64,000 nucleotides of DNA from Nocardia uniformis NBRC 13702 (GCF_001613345.1 NZ_BDCE01000057.1:62001-126000); one strand, 5' to 3'. Counted from the first letter of the stretch, positions 52,105-62,758 are shown. The notes: generated by a model not told the origin, from the letters alone. Program-made: numbers and translations.

Positions 52105-53247
52105 ATGTTCGACGACGACATTGTCCCTTTCCAGGTCGAGGTCGGTCGTGCCGAGTTATCGGACCTGCGGCGCAGGCTCGGTGAAACCCGTTGGCCGGCA
52201 CAGATTTCCAATGTCGGCTGGACGCGCGGCGTACCCCTGGACTACCTGCGGGAACTGGCCGGACACTGGGCCGAGCGATTCGACTGGCCCGCCTGGGAGA
52301 AGCGGCTCAACTCGCACCCGCAGTACACCACCCTGATCGACGGCACCCGAATCCACTTCCTGCACATACGTTCCCGAAAACCCGATGCCATCCCGCTGCT
52401 ACTCCTGCACGGCTGGCCCGGCTCGGTACTGGAATTCCTGGATTTGGTCGAACCGCTCACCGATCGGGGCGCCACCGGCCCGGTCTTCGACCTGATCATC
52501 CCGTCCCACCCCAATTTCGGATTCTCCGGACCCACCCCGGATACCGGCTGGGACGGCACCCGCATCGCCCGTGCCTATGCCGAACTCATGCGCCGCCTCG
52601 GCTACCCCCGCTACGGCGTGCAGGGCGGTGATTTCGGCGCGTTCATCGGCCCCGACCTGGGCCGGATCGATGCCGACCGCGTTATCGGCGTCCACGTCAA
52701 CGCCGCCACCATGGGCTTCATCCCCTACGGGCCGGTCTCGGACCGGGAGATCGAAACCCTCACCGAACTCGAACGTATCCGTCTGATGCGGCTCGGCAAA
52801 TTCCTCTCCGACGGCAGCGGCTACTTCCAGATCCAGGGCACTCGACCGCACACCCTCGGCTTCGCCCTGGCGGACTCTCCGGCGGGCCAGTTGGCGTGGA
52901 TCGTGGAGAAGTTCGAATCCTGGACCGGCACCGACGGCTCCCTCGAAGACCGCGTCGATCGCGACCACATGCTCGCCAATATCTCGGTCTACTGGTTCAC
53001 CAACACCGGCAGCTGCTCGGCCCAGATGTACTACGAATCCCTGCACACCCGAAACCTCCCCACCCCCTCCAAAACACCGACGGCCGTAGCCAATTTCGCC
53101 GAGGACGTGGCCATCCGCCGCTACGCCGAACAGGTCAACACCATCACCCGCTGGACCGACTACGACTCCGGCGGCCACTTCGCCGCCATGCAAACCCCCG
53201 ACATCCTGGTCGACGATATCCGCGCCTTCTTCGGTGATCTCCGCTGA
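52105..53247 (+). CDS. Epoxide hydrolase (EHN domain)
   Basis: A 380-residue epoxide hydrolase of the plant/insect microsomal type. The N-terminal EHN domain (about 1-105) precedes the alpha/beta hydrolase core. HGWPGS is the oxyanion motif, GGDFGAFIG carries the nucleophile aspartate, and SGGHFAAMQTP the catalytic histidine. Cap tyrosines are in the YFQIQGTRPHTLGFAL region. It opens epoxides to diols. AGGA precedes the ATG. It is preceded by the repeat copy and followed by the redoxin gene after 63 bases. Confidence 0.93.
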   Translation: MFDDDIVPFQVEVGRAELSDLRRRLGETRWPAQISNVGWTRGVPLDYLRELAGHWAERFDWPAWEKRLNSHPQYTTLIDGTRIHFLHIRSRKPDAIPLLLLHGWPGSVLEFLDLVEPLTDRGATGPVFDLIIPSHPNFGFSGPTPDTGWDGTRIARAYAELMRRLGYPRYGVQGGDFGAFIGPDLGRIDADRVIGVHVNAATMGFIPYGPVSDREIETLTELERIRLMRLGKFLSDGSGYFQIQGTRPHTLGFALADSPAGQLAWIVEKFESWTGTDGSLEDRVDRDHMLANISVYWFTNTGSCSAQMYYESLHTRNLPTPSKTPTAVANFAEDVAIRRYAEQVNTITRWTDYDSGGHFAAMQTPDILVDDIRAFFGDLR

Positions 53248-53310
53248 TCGATCCGGGTCCCATCGCCCGCCACTCTGCGCACGACCGCCCATTCGGCGCA
53301 GAATAGGGAT

Positions 53311-53889
53311 ATGGCCCTGAAATCGCTGATGGTCCAGCTCGGTACGCCCGCACCGGATTTCACCCTGCCCTCGATCGACGGTGCAGCGGTATCGCTCGGC
53401 AGCTTCGCTGATCAGCCCGCCTTGCTGGTGGCGTTCCTGTCGAATCACTGTCCGTACGTACAGCGCATCGAGCGGGCATTCGGGGCGATCACGGCCGAAC
53501 TGCGGGCGGAGGGGCTGGCCACCGTCGGCATCTGCAGCAACGATGTGCACGACTATCCCGACGACGATGCCGAGCACCTGCGCGAACAGGTACGGCGGGC
53601 GGGTTTCCAATTCCCGTACCTGATCGACGAATCCCAGGAAGTGGCCAAGGCGTTCCGTGCCGCCTGCACGCCGGACCTGTTCCTCTACGGCGTCGACCGG
53701 CGGCTGGCCTACCGCGGCGAATTCGACGCCGCCCGCCCCGGCAACGACCTGCCCTCCGATGGTGCGTCGCTGCGATCGGCCATATCGCTGGTATTCGCGG
53801 GTGGGCTGGTGCCCGAACCACATCGGCCGAGTATCGGCTGCGGTATCAAGTGGAAGCCGGGGAATGAGCCGCGGATGACCGTTCTCTGA
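53311..53889 (+). CDS. Thioredoxin-fold redoxin
   Basis: A 192-residue peroxiredoxin/redoxin-like protein. Residues PAPDFTLPSIDG begin the AhpC/TSA fold. The active-site segment is LSNHCPYVQRIE, with one reactive cysteine in place of the CxxC of thioredoxins, as in the 'thioredoxin family protein with NHCPYV' group. Further residues (GICSNDVHDYPDDDAEH) are characteristic of this group. It may act as a thiol peroxidase or reductase. The gene is 63 bases after the epoxide hydrolase and 165 bases before hrcA. Confidence 0.88.
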   Translation: MALKSLMVQLGTPAPDFTLPSIDGAAVSLGSFADQPALLVAFLSNHCPYVQRIERAFGAITAELRAEGLATVGICSNDVHDYPDDDAEHLREQVRRAGFQFPYLIDESQEVAKAFRAACTPDLFLYGVDRRLAYRGEFDAARPGNDLPSDGASLRSAISLVFAGGLVPEPHRPSIGCGIKWKPGNEPRMTVL

Positions 53890-54054
53890 CCCGGAGACGC
53901 GGCCGTCCGACCAGCTCGGGACGCGTGCCCGGGTGATTCGTCCGCGGGGAATTAGACTGGATTTCGGATGAACCGGGAATTCCCCGTAGACCGCTGTGCC
54001 GTGACCCGGCCGTGCGGTCGGTGAAACCCGAAGGCGAACGAGGAGGTGGGGCCC

Positions 54055-55095
54055 ATGTCGAGTACCGAACAACGACGGCTCGAGGTCCTGCGAGCGATCG
54101 TGGCGGACTACATCTCGACCAAGGAGCCGATCGGGTCGAAAAGCCTGGTGGATCGGCACAATCTGGGAGTGTCCAGCGCGACCGTGCGCAACGATATGGC
54201 AGTGCTGGAGGCCGAGGGGTACATCACCCAGCCGCACACCAGTTCCGGCCGCATCCCGACCGATAAGGGCTACCGGCAGTTCGTCGACCACATCTCCGAA
54301 GTGAAGCCGCTGTCCACGGCCGAACGTCGCGCGATTATGGAATTCCTGGAGAGTGGCGTCGACCTCGACGATGTGCTGCGGCGCGGAGTGCGACTACTCG
54401 CACAGCTGACCCGTCAGGTGGCCATGGTGCAGTACCCGACGGTTACCGCGTCCACGGTGCGGCACCTCGAGGTGGTGGCCTTGAATCCCGCGCGGCTGCT
54501 GCTCGTGGTGATCACCGATTCCGGTCGAGTCGATCAGCGTCTGGTGGAGCTCGGCAATGTCGTCTCCGAGGAAGATCTGGCCGCCCTGCGCGGCATGCTC
54601 GGAAAGGCCATGGACGGCAAACGGCTCGGCGCGGCCTCGGTCGCGGTCGCCGAACTGCCCAATAACGCGCCGGCCAAGCTACGTGATGTGTTGATCCGGG
54701 TATCGACCGTGCTGGTGGAAACCCTTGTCGAACATCCCGAGGAACGCCTCGTCCTGGGTGGCACCGCCAACCTGACTCGCAATGCCTCCGACTTCGCGGG
54801 TAATGGATTCCCGGGTTCGCTGCGTGTGGTGTTGGAGGCGCTCGAGGAGCAGGTTATCGTCCTGAAATTGCTGGCAGCGGCACAGCAGCCGGGTACGGTG
54901 ACCGTGCAGATCGGGGAGGAAACCAAGCTGGAGCAAATGCGTGGCACGGCGGTGGTGTCCACCGGCTACGGGCTGACGGGTACCGTTCTTGGGGGTATGG
55001 GTGTGCTCGGTCCGACGCGAATGGACTATCCGGGGACCATCGCCTCGGTGGCAGCGGTCGCCCGGTATATCGGTGAGGTGCTCGCCGAACGGTGA
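54055..55095 (+). CDS. hrcA: Heat-inducible transcription repressor HrcA
   Basis: A 346-residue repressor of groE and dnaK heat-shock genes that binds CIRCE elements. The N-terminal winged HTH ([20 protein letters not shown], then [18 protein letters not shown]) and the GAF-like core ([11 protein letters not shown] region, NLPN...) match the family. GGAGG lies 8 bases before ATG 54055; GTG 54046 is less likely. No CIRCE (TTAGCACTC-N9-GAGTGCTAA) is seen in front of it, so it is not obviously self-repressed. dnaJ2 follows after 46 bases. Confidence 0.96.
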   Translation: MSSTEQRRLEVLRAIVADYISTKEPIGSKSLVDRHNLGVSSATVRNDMAVLEAEGYITQPHTSSGRIPTDKGYRQFVDHISEVKPLSTAERRAIMEFLESGVDLDDVLRRGVRLLAQLTRQVAMVQYPTVTASTVRHLEVVALNPARLLLVVITDSGRVDQRLVELGNVVSEEDLAALRGMLGKAMDGKRLGAASVAVAELPNNAPAKLRDVLIRVSTVLVETLVEHPEERLVLGGTANLTRNASDFAGNGFPGSLRVVLEALEEQVIVLKLLAAAQQPGTVTVQIGEETKLEQMRGTAVVSTGYGLTGTVLGGMGVLGPTRMDYPGTIASVAAVARYIGEVLAER

Positions 55096-55141
55096 GCCCG
55101 CCTCGAGTGTGAACAGATCAGGACAGGACTAGAGAGCGCAA

Positions 55142-56296
55142 GTGGCACGGGACTATTACGCACTGCTCGGTGTCGCGCAGAACGCGACCGACCAGGAGAT
55201 CAAGCGCGCCTACCGCAAACTGGCGCGCGAACTGCATCCTGATATCAATCCGGATCCGGCGGCGCAGGAGAAGTTCCGGGAGGTGTCGAGCGCCTACGAG
55301 GTGCTCACCGACCCGGAGAAGCGGCGCATTGTCGACCTCGGCGGCGATCCGCTGGAATCCGGCGGTGGTATGGGCGGCGGCTTCAATGGCGCGGGCTTCG
55401 GCGGCCTCGGCGATGTCTTCGAGGCATTCTTCGGCGGCATGAGCGGCTCCGGCGGCCAGCGTAAGCCGCGGGGCCGGGTGCAGCCGGGCGCGGACTCGCT
55501 ACTGCGGACCCGACTGTCGTTGCAGGAGTGCGCGGTCGGCGTCACCAAGCATTTGACCGTCGACACCGCGGTCCTCTGCGATCTGTGTCAGGGCGCGGGT
55601 ACCAATAACAACTCCCAGCCGGTCCGCTGCGAAACCTGTGGTGGCGCGGGCGAGGTCCAGACCGTGCAGCGCTCGTTCCTGGGCCAGGTCATGACCTCGC
55701 GGCCGTGCCCGACCTGCCGTGGCGCGGGCGAGACCATTCCCGACCCCTGCCGCAAATGCGGCGGCGACGGCCGGGTGCGGTCGCGTCGTGAGGTGGCCGC
55801 GCCGATCCCGGCGGGAGTGGCCAGCGGTATGCGCGTGCGCCTGGCGGCCCAGGGTGAGGTGGGTCCCGGTGGCGGTCCGGCCGGTGATCTCTACATCGAG
55901 ATCGTCGAACAGCCGCACGACACCTTCGTGCGCGACAGCGACGATCTGCACTGCACCATCCGGGTGCCGATGGTCGATGCCGCGCTCGGCTCGACGGTGG
56001 TTATCGACACCATTCTCGACGGCCCGGTCGAACTGACCATCCCCGCGGGCACCCAGCCCGGCGAGGTTTCGGTGCTGCGCGGCCACGGCATGCCCAAGCT
56101 GCGTGCGAACTCGCGCGGCGATCTGATCGCACACCTCGACATTGTGATTCCGACCAAGCTGGACGGTAAGCAGACCGAGTTGATGCGCAAGTACAAGGGC
56201 CTGCGCCCCAATGAGCGCACCGAGGTGCTCTCGACTCAGTCCGAGCACAACAGCGGCCTGTTCGCCAGGCTGCGAGCCTCCTTCAGCGGACGCTGA
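55142..56296 (+). CDS. dnaJ: Chaperone DnaJ (DnaJ2)
   Basis: A 384-residue J-protein partner of DnaK. The J domain has HPD in ELHPDINPD (about 31-34), followed by the Gly/Phe-rich linker ([15 protein letters not shown]), four zinc-finger repeats ([32 protein letters not shown]), and the client-binding C-terminal domains. Start is GTG 55142 with weak AGAGAG upstream. It is the second gene of the heat-shock block, and rsmE starts 4 bases after it. Confidence 0.96.
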   Translation: MARDYYALLGVAQNATDQEIKRAYRKLARELHPDINPDPAAQEKFREVSSAYEVLTDPEKRRIVDLGGDPLESGGGMGGGFNGAGFGGLGDVFEAFFGGMSGSGGQRKPRGRVQPGADSLLRTRLSLQECAVGVTKHLTVDTAVLCDLCQGAGTNNNSQPVRCETCGGAGEVQTVQRSFLGQVMTSRPCPTCRGAGETIPDPCRKCGGDGRVRSRREVAAPIPAGVASGMRVRLAAQGEVGPGGGPAGDLYIEIVEQPHDTFVRDSDDLHCTIRVPMVDAALGSTVVIDTILDGPVELTIPAGTQPGEVSVLRGHGMPKLRANSRGDLIAHLDIVIPTKLDGKQTELMRKYKGLRPNERTEVLSTQSEHNSGLFARLRASFSGR

Positions 56297-56300
56297 TCCC

Positions 56301-57041
56301 TTGGCCGCCACCGTTTTCTACCTCGACGAGGTGCCCGCGCCGGGCAGCACCGCGGTACTCGACGGCCCGGAAGGACGGCACGCCGCCACGGTGCGCCGTA
56401 TCCGGGTCGGTGAGCCGATCATGCTGTCGGACGGCCACGGGGTCCTCGCCGATTCGGAAGTGGTTGCGGCCCAAAAGGATCGACTCGAACTGAAGATTCT
56501 CGACCGACGCGTGGCCGACCCGGTCACCCCGCAGGTGACCGTGGTCCAGGCCCTCCCGAAGCACGACCGCTCCGAACTCGCGGTCGAGCTCATGACCGAG
56601 GCGGGCGCGGACGCCATCATCCCGTGGCAGGCCGCCCGCTGTGTGGCGAATTGGGAAGCCAAGGCGCACAAGGCGGTAGAGAAATGGCGGGTAGCCGCCA
56701 AACAGGCGGCACGCCAGTCTCGGCGTCCGTATATCCCGGATGTCACCGACCTGCACCGCACCGTGGACGTGGTGGACCTGATCCGCACCGCGAAGGCCAA
56801 TGGCGCGGTGGTCGCAGCCCTGCACGAATCGGGTGCGGGCCGCTTCACCGATCTGCCGTTCGACGGCGTATCCGAGGTGGTCCTGATTGTGGGACCCGAA
56901 GGCGGCCTGGACGATTCGGAACTGCGCGCCCTCGCCGAGGCGGGCGCCGATATCGTGCTGCTCGGGCCGACCGTGCTGCGCACCTCCACTGCGGCGGCCG
57001 TGGCGCTCGGCGCCCTGGGTGCGCTCACACCTCGCTGGTAG
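56301..57041 (+). CDS. rsmE: 16S rRNA (uracil1498-N3)-methyltransferase RsmE
   Basis: A 246-residue SPOUT methyltransferase. N-terminal PUA-like domain (VFYLDEVPAPGS) and C-terminal trefoil knot with IVGPEGGLDDSEL, LLGPTVLRTSTA and RHAATVRRIRVG motifs identify RsmE. Start TTG 56301, 4 bases after dnaJ stop, fits because family members begin MAATVFYL; no ATG or GTG occurs at this place. It modifies U1498 of the 16S rRNA. The next gene downstream is a convergent MFS gene. Confidence 0.93.
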   Translation: MAATVFYLDEVPAPGSTAVLDGPEGRHAATVRRIRVGEPIMLSDGHGVLADSEVVAAQKDRLELKILDRRVADPVTPQVTVVQALPKHDRSELAVELMTEAGADAIIPWQAARCVANWEAKAHKAVEKWRVAAKQAARQSRRPYIPDVTDLHRTVDVVDLIRTAKANGAVVAALHESGAGRFTDLPFDGVSEVVLIVGPEGGLDDSELRALAEAGADIVLLGPTVLRTSTAAAVALGALGALTPRW

Positions 57042-57123
57042 ACGCGATATCAGCACCGTTCGGCCAGTACGCGTTGCCCCCGCCGGTCGGCATCCCCCGT
57101 CATACTGCCGGTCGGTAATCCCC

Positions 57124-57225
57124 CGTCATCCCGGCATGTTCATCCCCCGTCATCCCGGCATGTTTTTGGCCGGGATCCACTACCCGTCAGACGTGGATTC
57201 CGGCCAAAAGCGCGCCGGAATGACG
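57124..57225. repeat. Interspersed inverted repeat, copy 5 with duplicated arm
   Basis: Left-arm start CGTCATCCCGGCATGTT occurs twice (57124 and 57148), followed by the rest of the arm to 57180 and the right arm 57193-57225. It lies in the convergent gap between rsmE and the MFS gene. Confidence 0.9.
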
Positions 57226-57330
57226 AAGGGGGCCAAGTGACATCGCGGCCCTAACGTGGTTGGAAGCCACATGTTCGGTGCTCGCGGTCTCGGCCCCCGG
57301 GCTCTTCGATCGCAGCGCCACAGGTGACCT

Positions 57331-58560
57331 TCACGCGGTGACAGCTCCGGCCGCAGCGGTCCCCACGCGCACCGAAACAGCGCGCAATGCGATCATCAGG
57401 CCCGCTGCCACGGCAATCAGTACGGCCACGTAGCCGACCAACCCCGCCCAGCCCAGACGGCCGAAGGCAATGCCCGCCAAGCCGCCGACTATCGAATTAC
57501 CCAGGTAATAGGCGAACAGGTAGAGCGAGGACGCGGCGGCGCGACTACCGTTCGCTGCCGCGCCGACCCATCCTCCGGCCACCGCGTGCGCGCCGAAGAA
57601 GCCCGCGGTACACAGGAATACGCCGATCAGGATGGTGGGCAGGCGGTCCGGGAGGGTGATAGCCACTCCGCAGCCCATGACGACGATCGCCGCACCGAGC
57701 ACGCGGGCGCGCCCCACCCGGTCCGCCAGCCGCCCCGAAAGCGTCGCCGACGCGGTACCCGCCAGATACATGATGAATACCGAACCGGCTGTGGCGGCGG
57801 ATAATTCGAACGGAGCGCTGGTCAGCCGGAAGCCGAGGAAGTTGTACATGGCGGTGAAGCCGCCCGCCAGCACGAAGGCCAGCCCGAAGAGCGGCAGCAG
57901 TGTGCGATGTCGCAGCTGGTCGGCCAGATCGGCTGCGACAGTGCGGATATCGATCGGTCCGGTGCTGAACCGCCGCGACGGCGGCAGGGCGCGGGTGAAC
58001 CAGATCGTGCACACCGCCGTCGCCACGGCCACCGCGGCCGCCGCCCACCGCCATGACGCGGTCTCCAGGGTGACCGCCGGAATCAGCCGTCCCGCAAGAC
58101 CTCCCACCGTCGTACCGGACACGTACACGCCCATGGCGGTCCCCAGTCCGGTGGAGCCGATCTCCTCGGCCAGATACGCCATCGCCACCGCGGGCACGCC
58201 TGCCAGCGCCAGACCCTGCAGGGCCCGCCCGGCCAAGAGCACGTCGAGGGTCGGGCTGAACGGCAGCAGCAAGCCGATAGCGCAGGTCGTCACCGCCGAC
58301 ACCCGCATCACCCGCGTGCGGCCGAACCGGTTCGACAGCACACTCACCGGCACGATCGCCACCGCCAACAGCCCCGTCGTCAGCGATACCGCCAAGGCCG
58401 CATGCGCCGGGGCCGCCCCGAAGGTCGCCGACAGGCTCGGCAGCAGTGCCTGCGCGCTGTACATCGAGGCGAAGGTCGTCAGCCCCGCCGCGAACAGCGC
58501 GAGGGTGATTCGACGCTCGTGTGCTGCGGTATCGGGTGGCTCGACGGCTGCGGTAATCAC
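57331..58560 (-). CDS. MFS transporter, YnfM-like
   Basis: A 409-residue proton-driven transporter with about 12 helices, loop-2 motif NRFGRTRVM and a repeated NRLADRVGRARVL in the second half. It resembles the YnfM group of drug or small-molecule exporters, with substrate unknown. Start GTG 58560 has no ribosome site; CATGCT lies just upstream, so the transcript may be leaderless. It is divergent from a LysR regulator that presumably controls it. Together they interrupt the rsmE-phoH neighbourhood. Confidence 0.9.
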   Translation of the reverse strand: MITAAVEPPDTAAHERRITLALFAAGLTTFASMYSAQALLPSLSATFGAAPAHAALAVSLTTGLLAVAIVPVSVLSNRFGRTRVMRVSAVTTCAIGLLLPFSPTLDVLLAGRALQGLALAGVPAVAMAYLAEEIGSTGLGTAMGVYVSGTTVGGLAGRLIPAVTLETASWRWAAAAVAVATAVCTIWFTRALPPSRRFSTGPIDIRTVAADLADQLRHRTLLPLFGLAFVLAGGFTAMYNFLGFRLTSAPFELSAATAGSVFIMYLAGTASATLSGRLADRVGRARVLGAAIVVMGCGVAITLPDRLPTILIGVFLCTAGFFGAHAVAGGWVGAAANGSRAAASSLYLFAYYLGNSIVGGLAGIAFGRLGWAGLVGYVAVLIAVAAGLMIALRAVSVRVGTAAAGAVTA

Positions 58561-58661
58561 CTATAGAGCATGCGCACGCTGGGCATATGAAAGGAAATGC
58601 ATAATGAATGCGGAGTTGTTGCAGCAGCTGCATTAGCCGAGCTACCAAGGGGAGGCCAGCG

Positions 58662-59552
58662 ATGACCAGTGACGAGCTGCACTGGTTCACCACGCTCGCC
58701 GAACTGGAACGCGTCGGCGCGGCCGCCGAACGCCTGCATCTGACCCAGCCCACGCTCTCGCGCATGCTGGCCCGCCTGGAACGCCGCCTCGGCGTGCGCT
58801 TGTTCGACCGTCACGGAAAACGCCTGACCCTCAATGACTTCGGCCGCGTCTACTACGAGCACGCTCGCCGTGCCCGGTTCGAACTCGACGCCGCCGCCCG
58901 CGAACTCGCCGATCTCGCCAACCCCGCCCAAGGCACGGTACGGCTGGCATTCCAGCATTCCATGGGCGCACGGGTGGTTCCCGAGCTCATCGCGGGCTTC
59001 CGCCGCACGTCCGGCCGCGTCACCTTCACCCTGACCCAGGACGCCTCCGACACCGTGACCGCCGCCATCCTCGCGGGCACCGCCGACCTCGGCCTGGTCT
59101 CGCCGAAACCCACCGCCGGTGGCGTGGGCTGGCGTCCGCTCCTGGTCCAACGCCTGGCCCTGGCACTGCCCGCCGACCACCGCCTCGCCACTCGCCGCCA
59201 ACTTCACCTGGCCGAGGCCGCCGACGCGGATTTCATAGCCATGCGCCCCGGCTTCGGTATGCGCCATGTCCTCGACGACCTCTGTGCCGCAGCCGATTTC
59301 CGCCCCCGCATCGCCTTCGAATGCAGCAATCTGAGCACCATCGCGGGCCTGGTCGCGGTCGGATTGGGTGTTTCGGTGCTGCCACTCGAGGATCTGCCGG
59401 TGATCGGCCCACATCCGGGGCTGGCACTGGTTCCGATCGCCGATTCGAACGCCATGCGCGAGGTGGGCATGATCTGGTCAACGGGGGCGGCCACCTCGGA
59501 AGCGGTCCGCCGATTCCGGGACTTCGCTTTCGCCTGGGCCGCGGAACAATGA
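58662..59552 (+). CDS. LysR-family transcriptional regulator
   Basis: A 296-residue LTTR. N-terminal winged HTH (LTQPTLSRMLARLERRLGVRLFDR) and the periplasmic-binding-protein-like effector domain (about 88-290, LGLVSPKP, VGLGVSVLPLED). GGGGAGG lies about 8 bases upstream of ATG 58662. Divergent from the MFS gene, with 101 bases between containing GCAT/ATGC inverted elements (T-N11-A-like spacing), a probable LysR site. It likely activates the transporter in response to its substrate (inference). Confidence 0.93.
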   Translation: MTSDELHWFTTLAELERVGAAAERLHLTQPTLSRMLARLERRLGVRLFDRHGKRLTLNDFGRVYYEHARRARFELDAAARELADLANPAQGTVRLAFQHSMGARVVPELIAGFRRTSGRVTFTLTQDASDTVTAAILAGTADLGLVSPKPTAGGVGWRPLLVQRLALALPADHRLATRRQLHLAEAADADFIAMRPGFGMRHVLDDLCAAADFRPRIAFECSNLSTIAGLVAVGLGVSVLPLEDLPVIGPHPGLALVPIADSNAMREVGMIWSTGAATSEAVRRFRDFAFAWAAEQ

Positions 59553-59704
59553 TCGTCAAACCTGCTCGCAGCCTACGAACCCATCACGGCTGTATCCCGG
59601 ATCGCCCAGGTAGCAGCATATTCACTGGGCGCTGTCGGTCTACGGCGCTAGACTTTCATCAACGAAAGTACCGCTCGAGACCGGAAAGCAGGCATTAGCC
59701 ACTT

Positions 59705-60814
59705 TTGAGAACACCAGGCGAAAACGGCGATCAGACCGCCCCCTCCGCTGGCATCGGGGCCGTCGGCATCGGTACGGGACCGGCAGGTAGGACCGTTCGT
59801 TCGAGCATTGAGCTCGCACCGGAATCGGTGTTCGGATTCCTGGGTTCGGCCGATGAGAACCTGCGGGAACTCGAGCGTCTGCTCGATGCCGATATCCATG
59901 TCCGAGGCAATTCCATCACCCTCACCGGCAAGCCCGCCGACATCGCCCTCGCGGAACGTGTCATCGCGCAGCTGGTCGCGCTCACCGAGCGCAATCGGGT
60001 GGTGACCCCGGAGGCCGTGCGGCACACGTACTCCATGCTCACCGAGGGTTCTTCGGACTCCCCGGCGGAGGTGCTGAGCCTCGACATCCTGTCCCGGCGC
60101 GGCAAGACCATCCGGCCCAAGACGCTCAACCAGAAGCGCTATGTCGACGCCATCGACGAGCACACCATCGTGTTCGGCGTGGGTCCGGCGGGTACCGGTA
60201 AGACCTATCTCGCCATGGCCAAGGCCGTGCAGGCGTTGCAGTCCAAGCAGGTCAACCGCATTATCCTGACCCGGCCCGCGGTCGAGGCGGGGGAGCGGCT
60301 CGGCTTCCTGCCGGGCACCCTCAACGAGAAGATCGACCCGTACCTGCGCCCGCTCTACGACGCCCTGCACGACATGATGGATCCGGAGGCCATTCCCAAG
60401 CTCATGGCGGCGGGAGTCATCGAGGTCGCGCCGCTGGCATATATGCGCGGTAGGTCGCTGAATGACTCGTTCATCATCCTCGACGAGGCGCAGAACACCA
60501 CCGCCCAGCAGATGAAGATGTTCCTCACCCGGTTGGGTTTCGGCTCGAAGATCGTGGTGACCGGTGACACCACCCAGGTCGACCTGCCGAACGGCGCGCG
60601 ATCGGGTCTGCAGGCGGCGACCGAGATCCTCACCGAGATCGACGATATTCATATCGCCGAGCTCACCAGCAGCGATGTGGTGCGGCACCGCCTCGTCTCG
60701 GAGATCGTCGACGCCTACGACAGGTACGAGAACGACATCCGCCCACAGGTGGCGGCGCACTATCCGGGCAACCGCGCGCAACGACGTGCCGCGAGCCGGG
60801 GAGAGCGTCGCTGA
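59705..60814 (+). CDS. phoH: PhoH-family ATPase
   Basis: A 369-residue cytosolic PhoH1-type P-loop ATPase. N-terminal RNA-binding-like segment with [12 protein letters not shown]. Walker A is GPAGTGKTY (about 160-168), Walker B is FIILDEAQN, and [11 protein letters not shown] is the sensor. It is associated with RNA metabolism, often adjacent to ybeY. Start TTG 59705 has weak GCAGG upstream; MRTPGENGD leads the protein. First of five overlapping genes down to era. Confidence 0.93.
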   Translation: MRTPGENGDQTAPSAGIGAVGIGTGPAGRTVRSSIELAPESVFGFLGSADENLRELERLLDADIHVRGNSITLTGKPADIALAERVIAQLVALTERNRVVTPEAVRHTYSMLTEGSSDSPAEVLSLDILSRRGKTIRPKTLNQKRYVDAIDEHTIVFGVGPAGTGKTYLAMAKAVQALQSKQVNRIILTRPAVEAGERLGFLPGTLNEKIDPYLRPLYDALHDMMDPEAIPKLMAAGVIEVAPLAYMRGRSLNDSFIILDEAQNTTAQQMKMFLTRLGFGSKIVVTGDTTQVDLPNGARSGLQAATEILTEIDDIHIAELTSSDVVRHRLVSEIVDAYDRYENDIRPQVAAHYPGNRAQRRAASRGERR

Positions 60815-60836
60815 ACTCGGCCGATAGGCTGAGCGG

Positions 60837-61391
60837 GTGAGCATCGAGGTCGCCAATGAGTCGGGTATGGACGTATCCGAAGAAGAGCTGGTCAGTGTCG
60901 CGCGCTTTGTGATCGCCCAGATGGACGTGCATTCGGCGGCGGAGCTGTCGATGGTGCTCGTCGATCTCGACACCATGGCCGATCTGCATATGCGCTGGAT
61001 GGACCTGCCCGGACCGACCGACGTCATGTCCTTCCCCATGGACGAGCTGGAGCCGGGTGGGCGTCCCGACGCCGGTGAGCCCGGTCCGTCCATGCTGGGC
61101 GATATCGTGCTCTGCCCGGAATTCGCGGCGCAGCAGGCCACCAAGGCGGGCCATGCCCTCGACCACGAGCTGGCCCTGCTGACCGTGCACGGCGTGCTCC
61201 ACCTCCTCGGCTACGACCATGCCGAGCCCGAGGAGGAGAAGGAGATGTTCGCGCTGCAGGCCTCGCTGCTCGAGGGCTGGTACGAAAGCCAGCGCGAGGC
61301 ACAGCGCCGCGCCGAAATGGCCGAGCGGGATGCGCGATTGCTGGGCAAGACCGGATTCACCGCACCCGGTGATCCACTGGACCCGGCGTGA
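60837..61391 (+). CDS. ybeY: Endoribonuclease YbeY
   Basis: A 184-residue single-strand endoribonuclease that matures rRNA. The zinc-binding motif [11 protein letters not shown] is intact, and R60-type region (PTDVMSFPM) precedes it. Start GTG 60837, 22 bases after phoH stop. The stop overlaps the next gene (GTGA), so translation is coupled. It acts in ribosome quality control with Era, the last gene of this block. Confidence 0.95.
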   Translation: MSIEVANESGMDVSEEELVSVARFVIAQMDVHSAAELSMVLVDLDTMADLHMRWMDLPGPTDVMSFPMDELEPGGRPDAGEPGPSMLGDIVLCPEFAAQQATKAGHALDHELALLTVHGVLHLLGYDHAEPEEEKEMFALQASLLEGWYESQREAQRRAEMAERDARLLGKTGFTAPGDPLDPA

Positions 61392-62758
61392 ATTCTTTGT
61401 TCCTGCTGACACTGGCGATTGTGCTGGTGCCGCTGGGCGGTACGTTCGCGGCGCTGGACTCCGCGTTGAACACCATCTCTCCGGCCCGGGTGGACGATCT
61501 GGTCCGGGCCGACCGCACCGGCGCGGTGCGGCTGACGCACATCATCGCCGACCGGCCGCGCTACGTGAATCTCATGGTGCTGCTGCGGGTGCTGTGCGAG
61601 ATCACCTCGACGGTGCTGCTGGCGGCCGTACTGCTGGACTGGCTCGACGAGGTGTGGGCGCTGGTCATCACCGCCGCCGTCATGGTGCTGGTGGACTATC
61701 TGGTCATCGGTGTCGGCCCGCGCACACTGGGCCGCCAGCACGCGTATTCGATCGCTTTGGCGCTGTCGCTGCCATTGCAGGCCATCGGCACCCTGTTGGG
61801 GCCGGTGAGCCGCCTGCTGATCCTGATCGGTAATGCGATCACCCCGGGTAAGGGATTTCGCAACGGCCCCTTCTCCTCCGAGATCGAGCTGCGCGAGGTG
61901 GTCGATCTCGCCAGTGAGCGCGGTGTGGTGGCCGATGACGAACGCCGCATGATCCAGTCGGTCTTCGAACTCGGCGATACGACGGCCCGGGCGGTGATGG
62001 TGCCGCGCACCGAGATGGTCTGGATCGAATCGGATAAGACCGTGGCGCAGGCGATGTCGTTGGCGGTGCGGTCGGGGCATTCGCGGATGCCGGTGGTCGG
62101 CGAGAACGTCGATGACATTATCGGTGTGGTTTATCTGAAAGACCTTGTGCCGTATGCGGATAAGAGCAAGAAGGTCCGGGTGCGAGAGGTGATGCGCCCG
62201 CCCGTCTTCATGCCCGATTCCAAACCGCTCGACGATCTGCTCGATGAAATGCAGCGCCGCCGAAACCATATGGCGATTCTGGTGGACGAGTACGGCGGTA
62301 TCGCCGGGCTGGTCACCATCGAGGATGTGCTGGAGGAGATCGTCGGCGAGATCGTCGACGAATACGACCACGACGAGGTCCCCGACGTAGAGGAGCTCGG
62401 TCACGGGAAATACCGTGTCTCCGCGCGGCTTCCGGTCGAGGACCTGGGTGAGCTGTTCGACATGGATATCGAGGAGGAGGACGTCGATACCGTCGGCGGC
62501 CTGCTCGCGCACGAACTGGGCCGGGTGCCGCTGCCGGGTTCCAAGGCGATCGCACACGGGTTGGTGTTGAAGGGGGAGGGCGGCTCGGACGCCCGCGGCC
62601 GGGTGCGCGTGCACACCGTGGTGGTGCGACGCGCCAGCCCGGCCGCTCCGGCGGATGCCGAGGGGGAGACGAAATCAGAACCGGTCGAGGGTAAGTCGAG
62701 CGGACCGGACAGTGCCGACGAGTTCGGCGCACACGAGTATGGAGAGACCGATGACTGA
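61388..62758 (+). CDS. Hemolysin/CorC-family protein (CNNM plus CBS)
   Basis: A 456-residue membrane protein. The DUF21/CNNM transmembrane domain (1-~190, four helices, starting [18 protein letters not shown]) is followed by two CBS domains (about 200-330, [11 protein letters not shown] and [17 protein letters not shown]) and a CorC_HlyC transporter-associated domain. The family acts in magnesium/cobalt efflux or transport control. Start GTG 61388 overlaps ybeY; it ends 8 bases inside the next ORF. Confidence 0.93.
   Translation: MNSLFLLTLAIVLVPLGGTFAALDSALNTISPARVDDLVRADRTGAVRLTHIIADRPRYVNLMVLLRVLCEITSTVLLAAVLLDWLDEVWALVITAAVMVLVDYLVIGVGPRTLGRQHAYSIALALSLPLQAIGTLLGPVSRLLILIGNAITPGKGFRNGPFSSEIELREVVDLASERGVVADDERRMIQSVFELGDTTARAVMVPRTEMVWIESDKTVAQAMSLAVRSGHSRMPVVGENVDDIIGVVYLKDLVPYADKSKKVRVREVMRPPVFMPDSKPLDDLLDEMQRRRNHMAILVDEYGGIAGLVTIEDVLEEIVGEIVDEYDHDEVPDVEELGHGKYRVSARLPVEDLGELFDMDIEEEDVDTVGGLLAHELGRVPLPGSKAIAHGLVLKGEGGSDARGRVRVHTVVVRRASPAAPADAEGETKSEPVEGKSSGPDSADEFGAHEYGETDD

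Noticed and set aside
53890-54054. CIRCE element upstream of hrcA
   Set aside because: No TTAGCACTC-N9-GAGTGCTAA-like inverted repeat; only a short CGGGAATTCCCCG palindrome is present.
52399-54291. 630-codon minus-strand ORF across the epoxide hydrolase, redoxin and hrcA
   Set aside because: Overlaps three well-supported genes and has no recognisable domain.
59648-62614. Long minus-strand ORFs antisense to phoH, ybeY and corC
   Set aside because: Shadow frames of a conserved operon; low-complexity His/Arg-rich composition.
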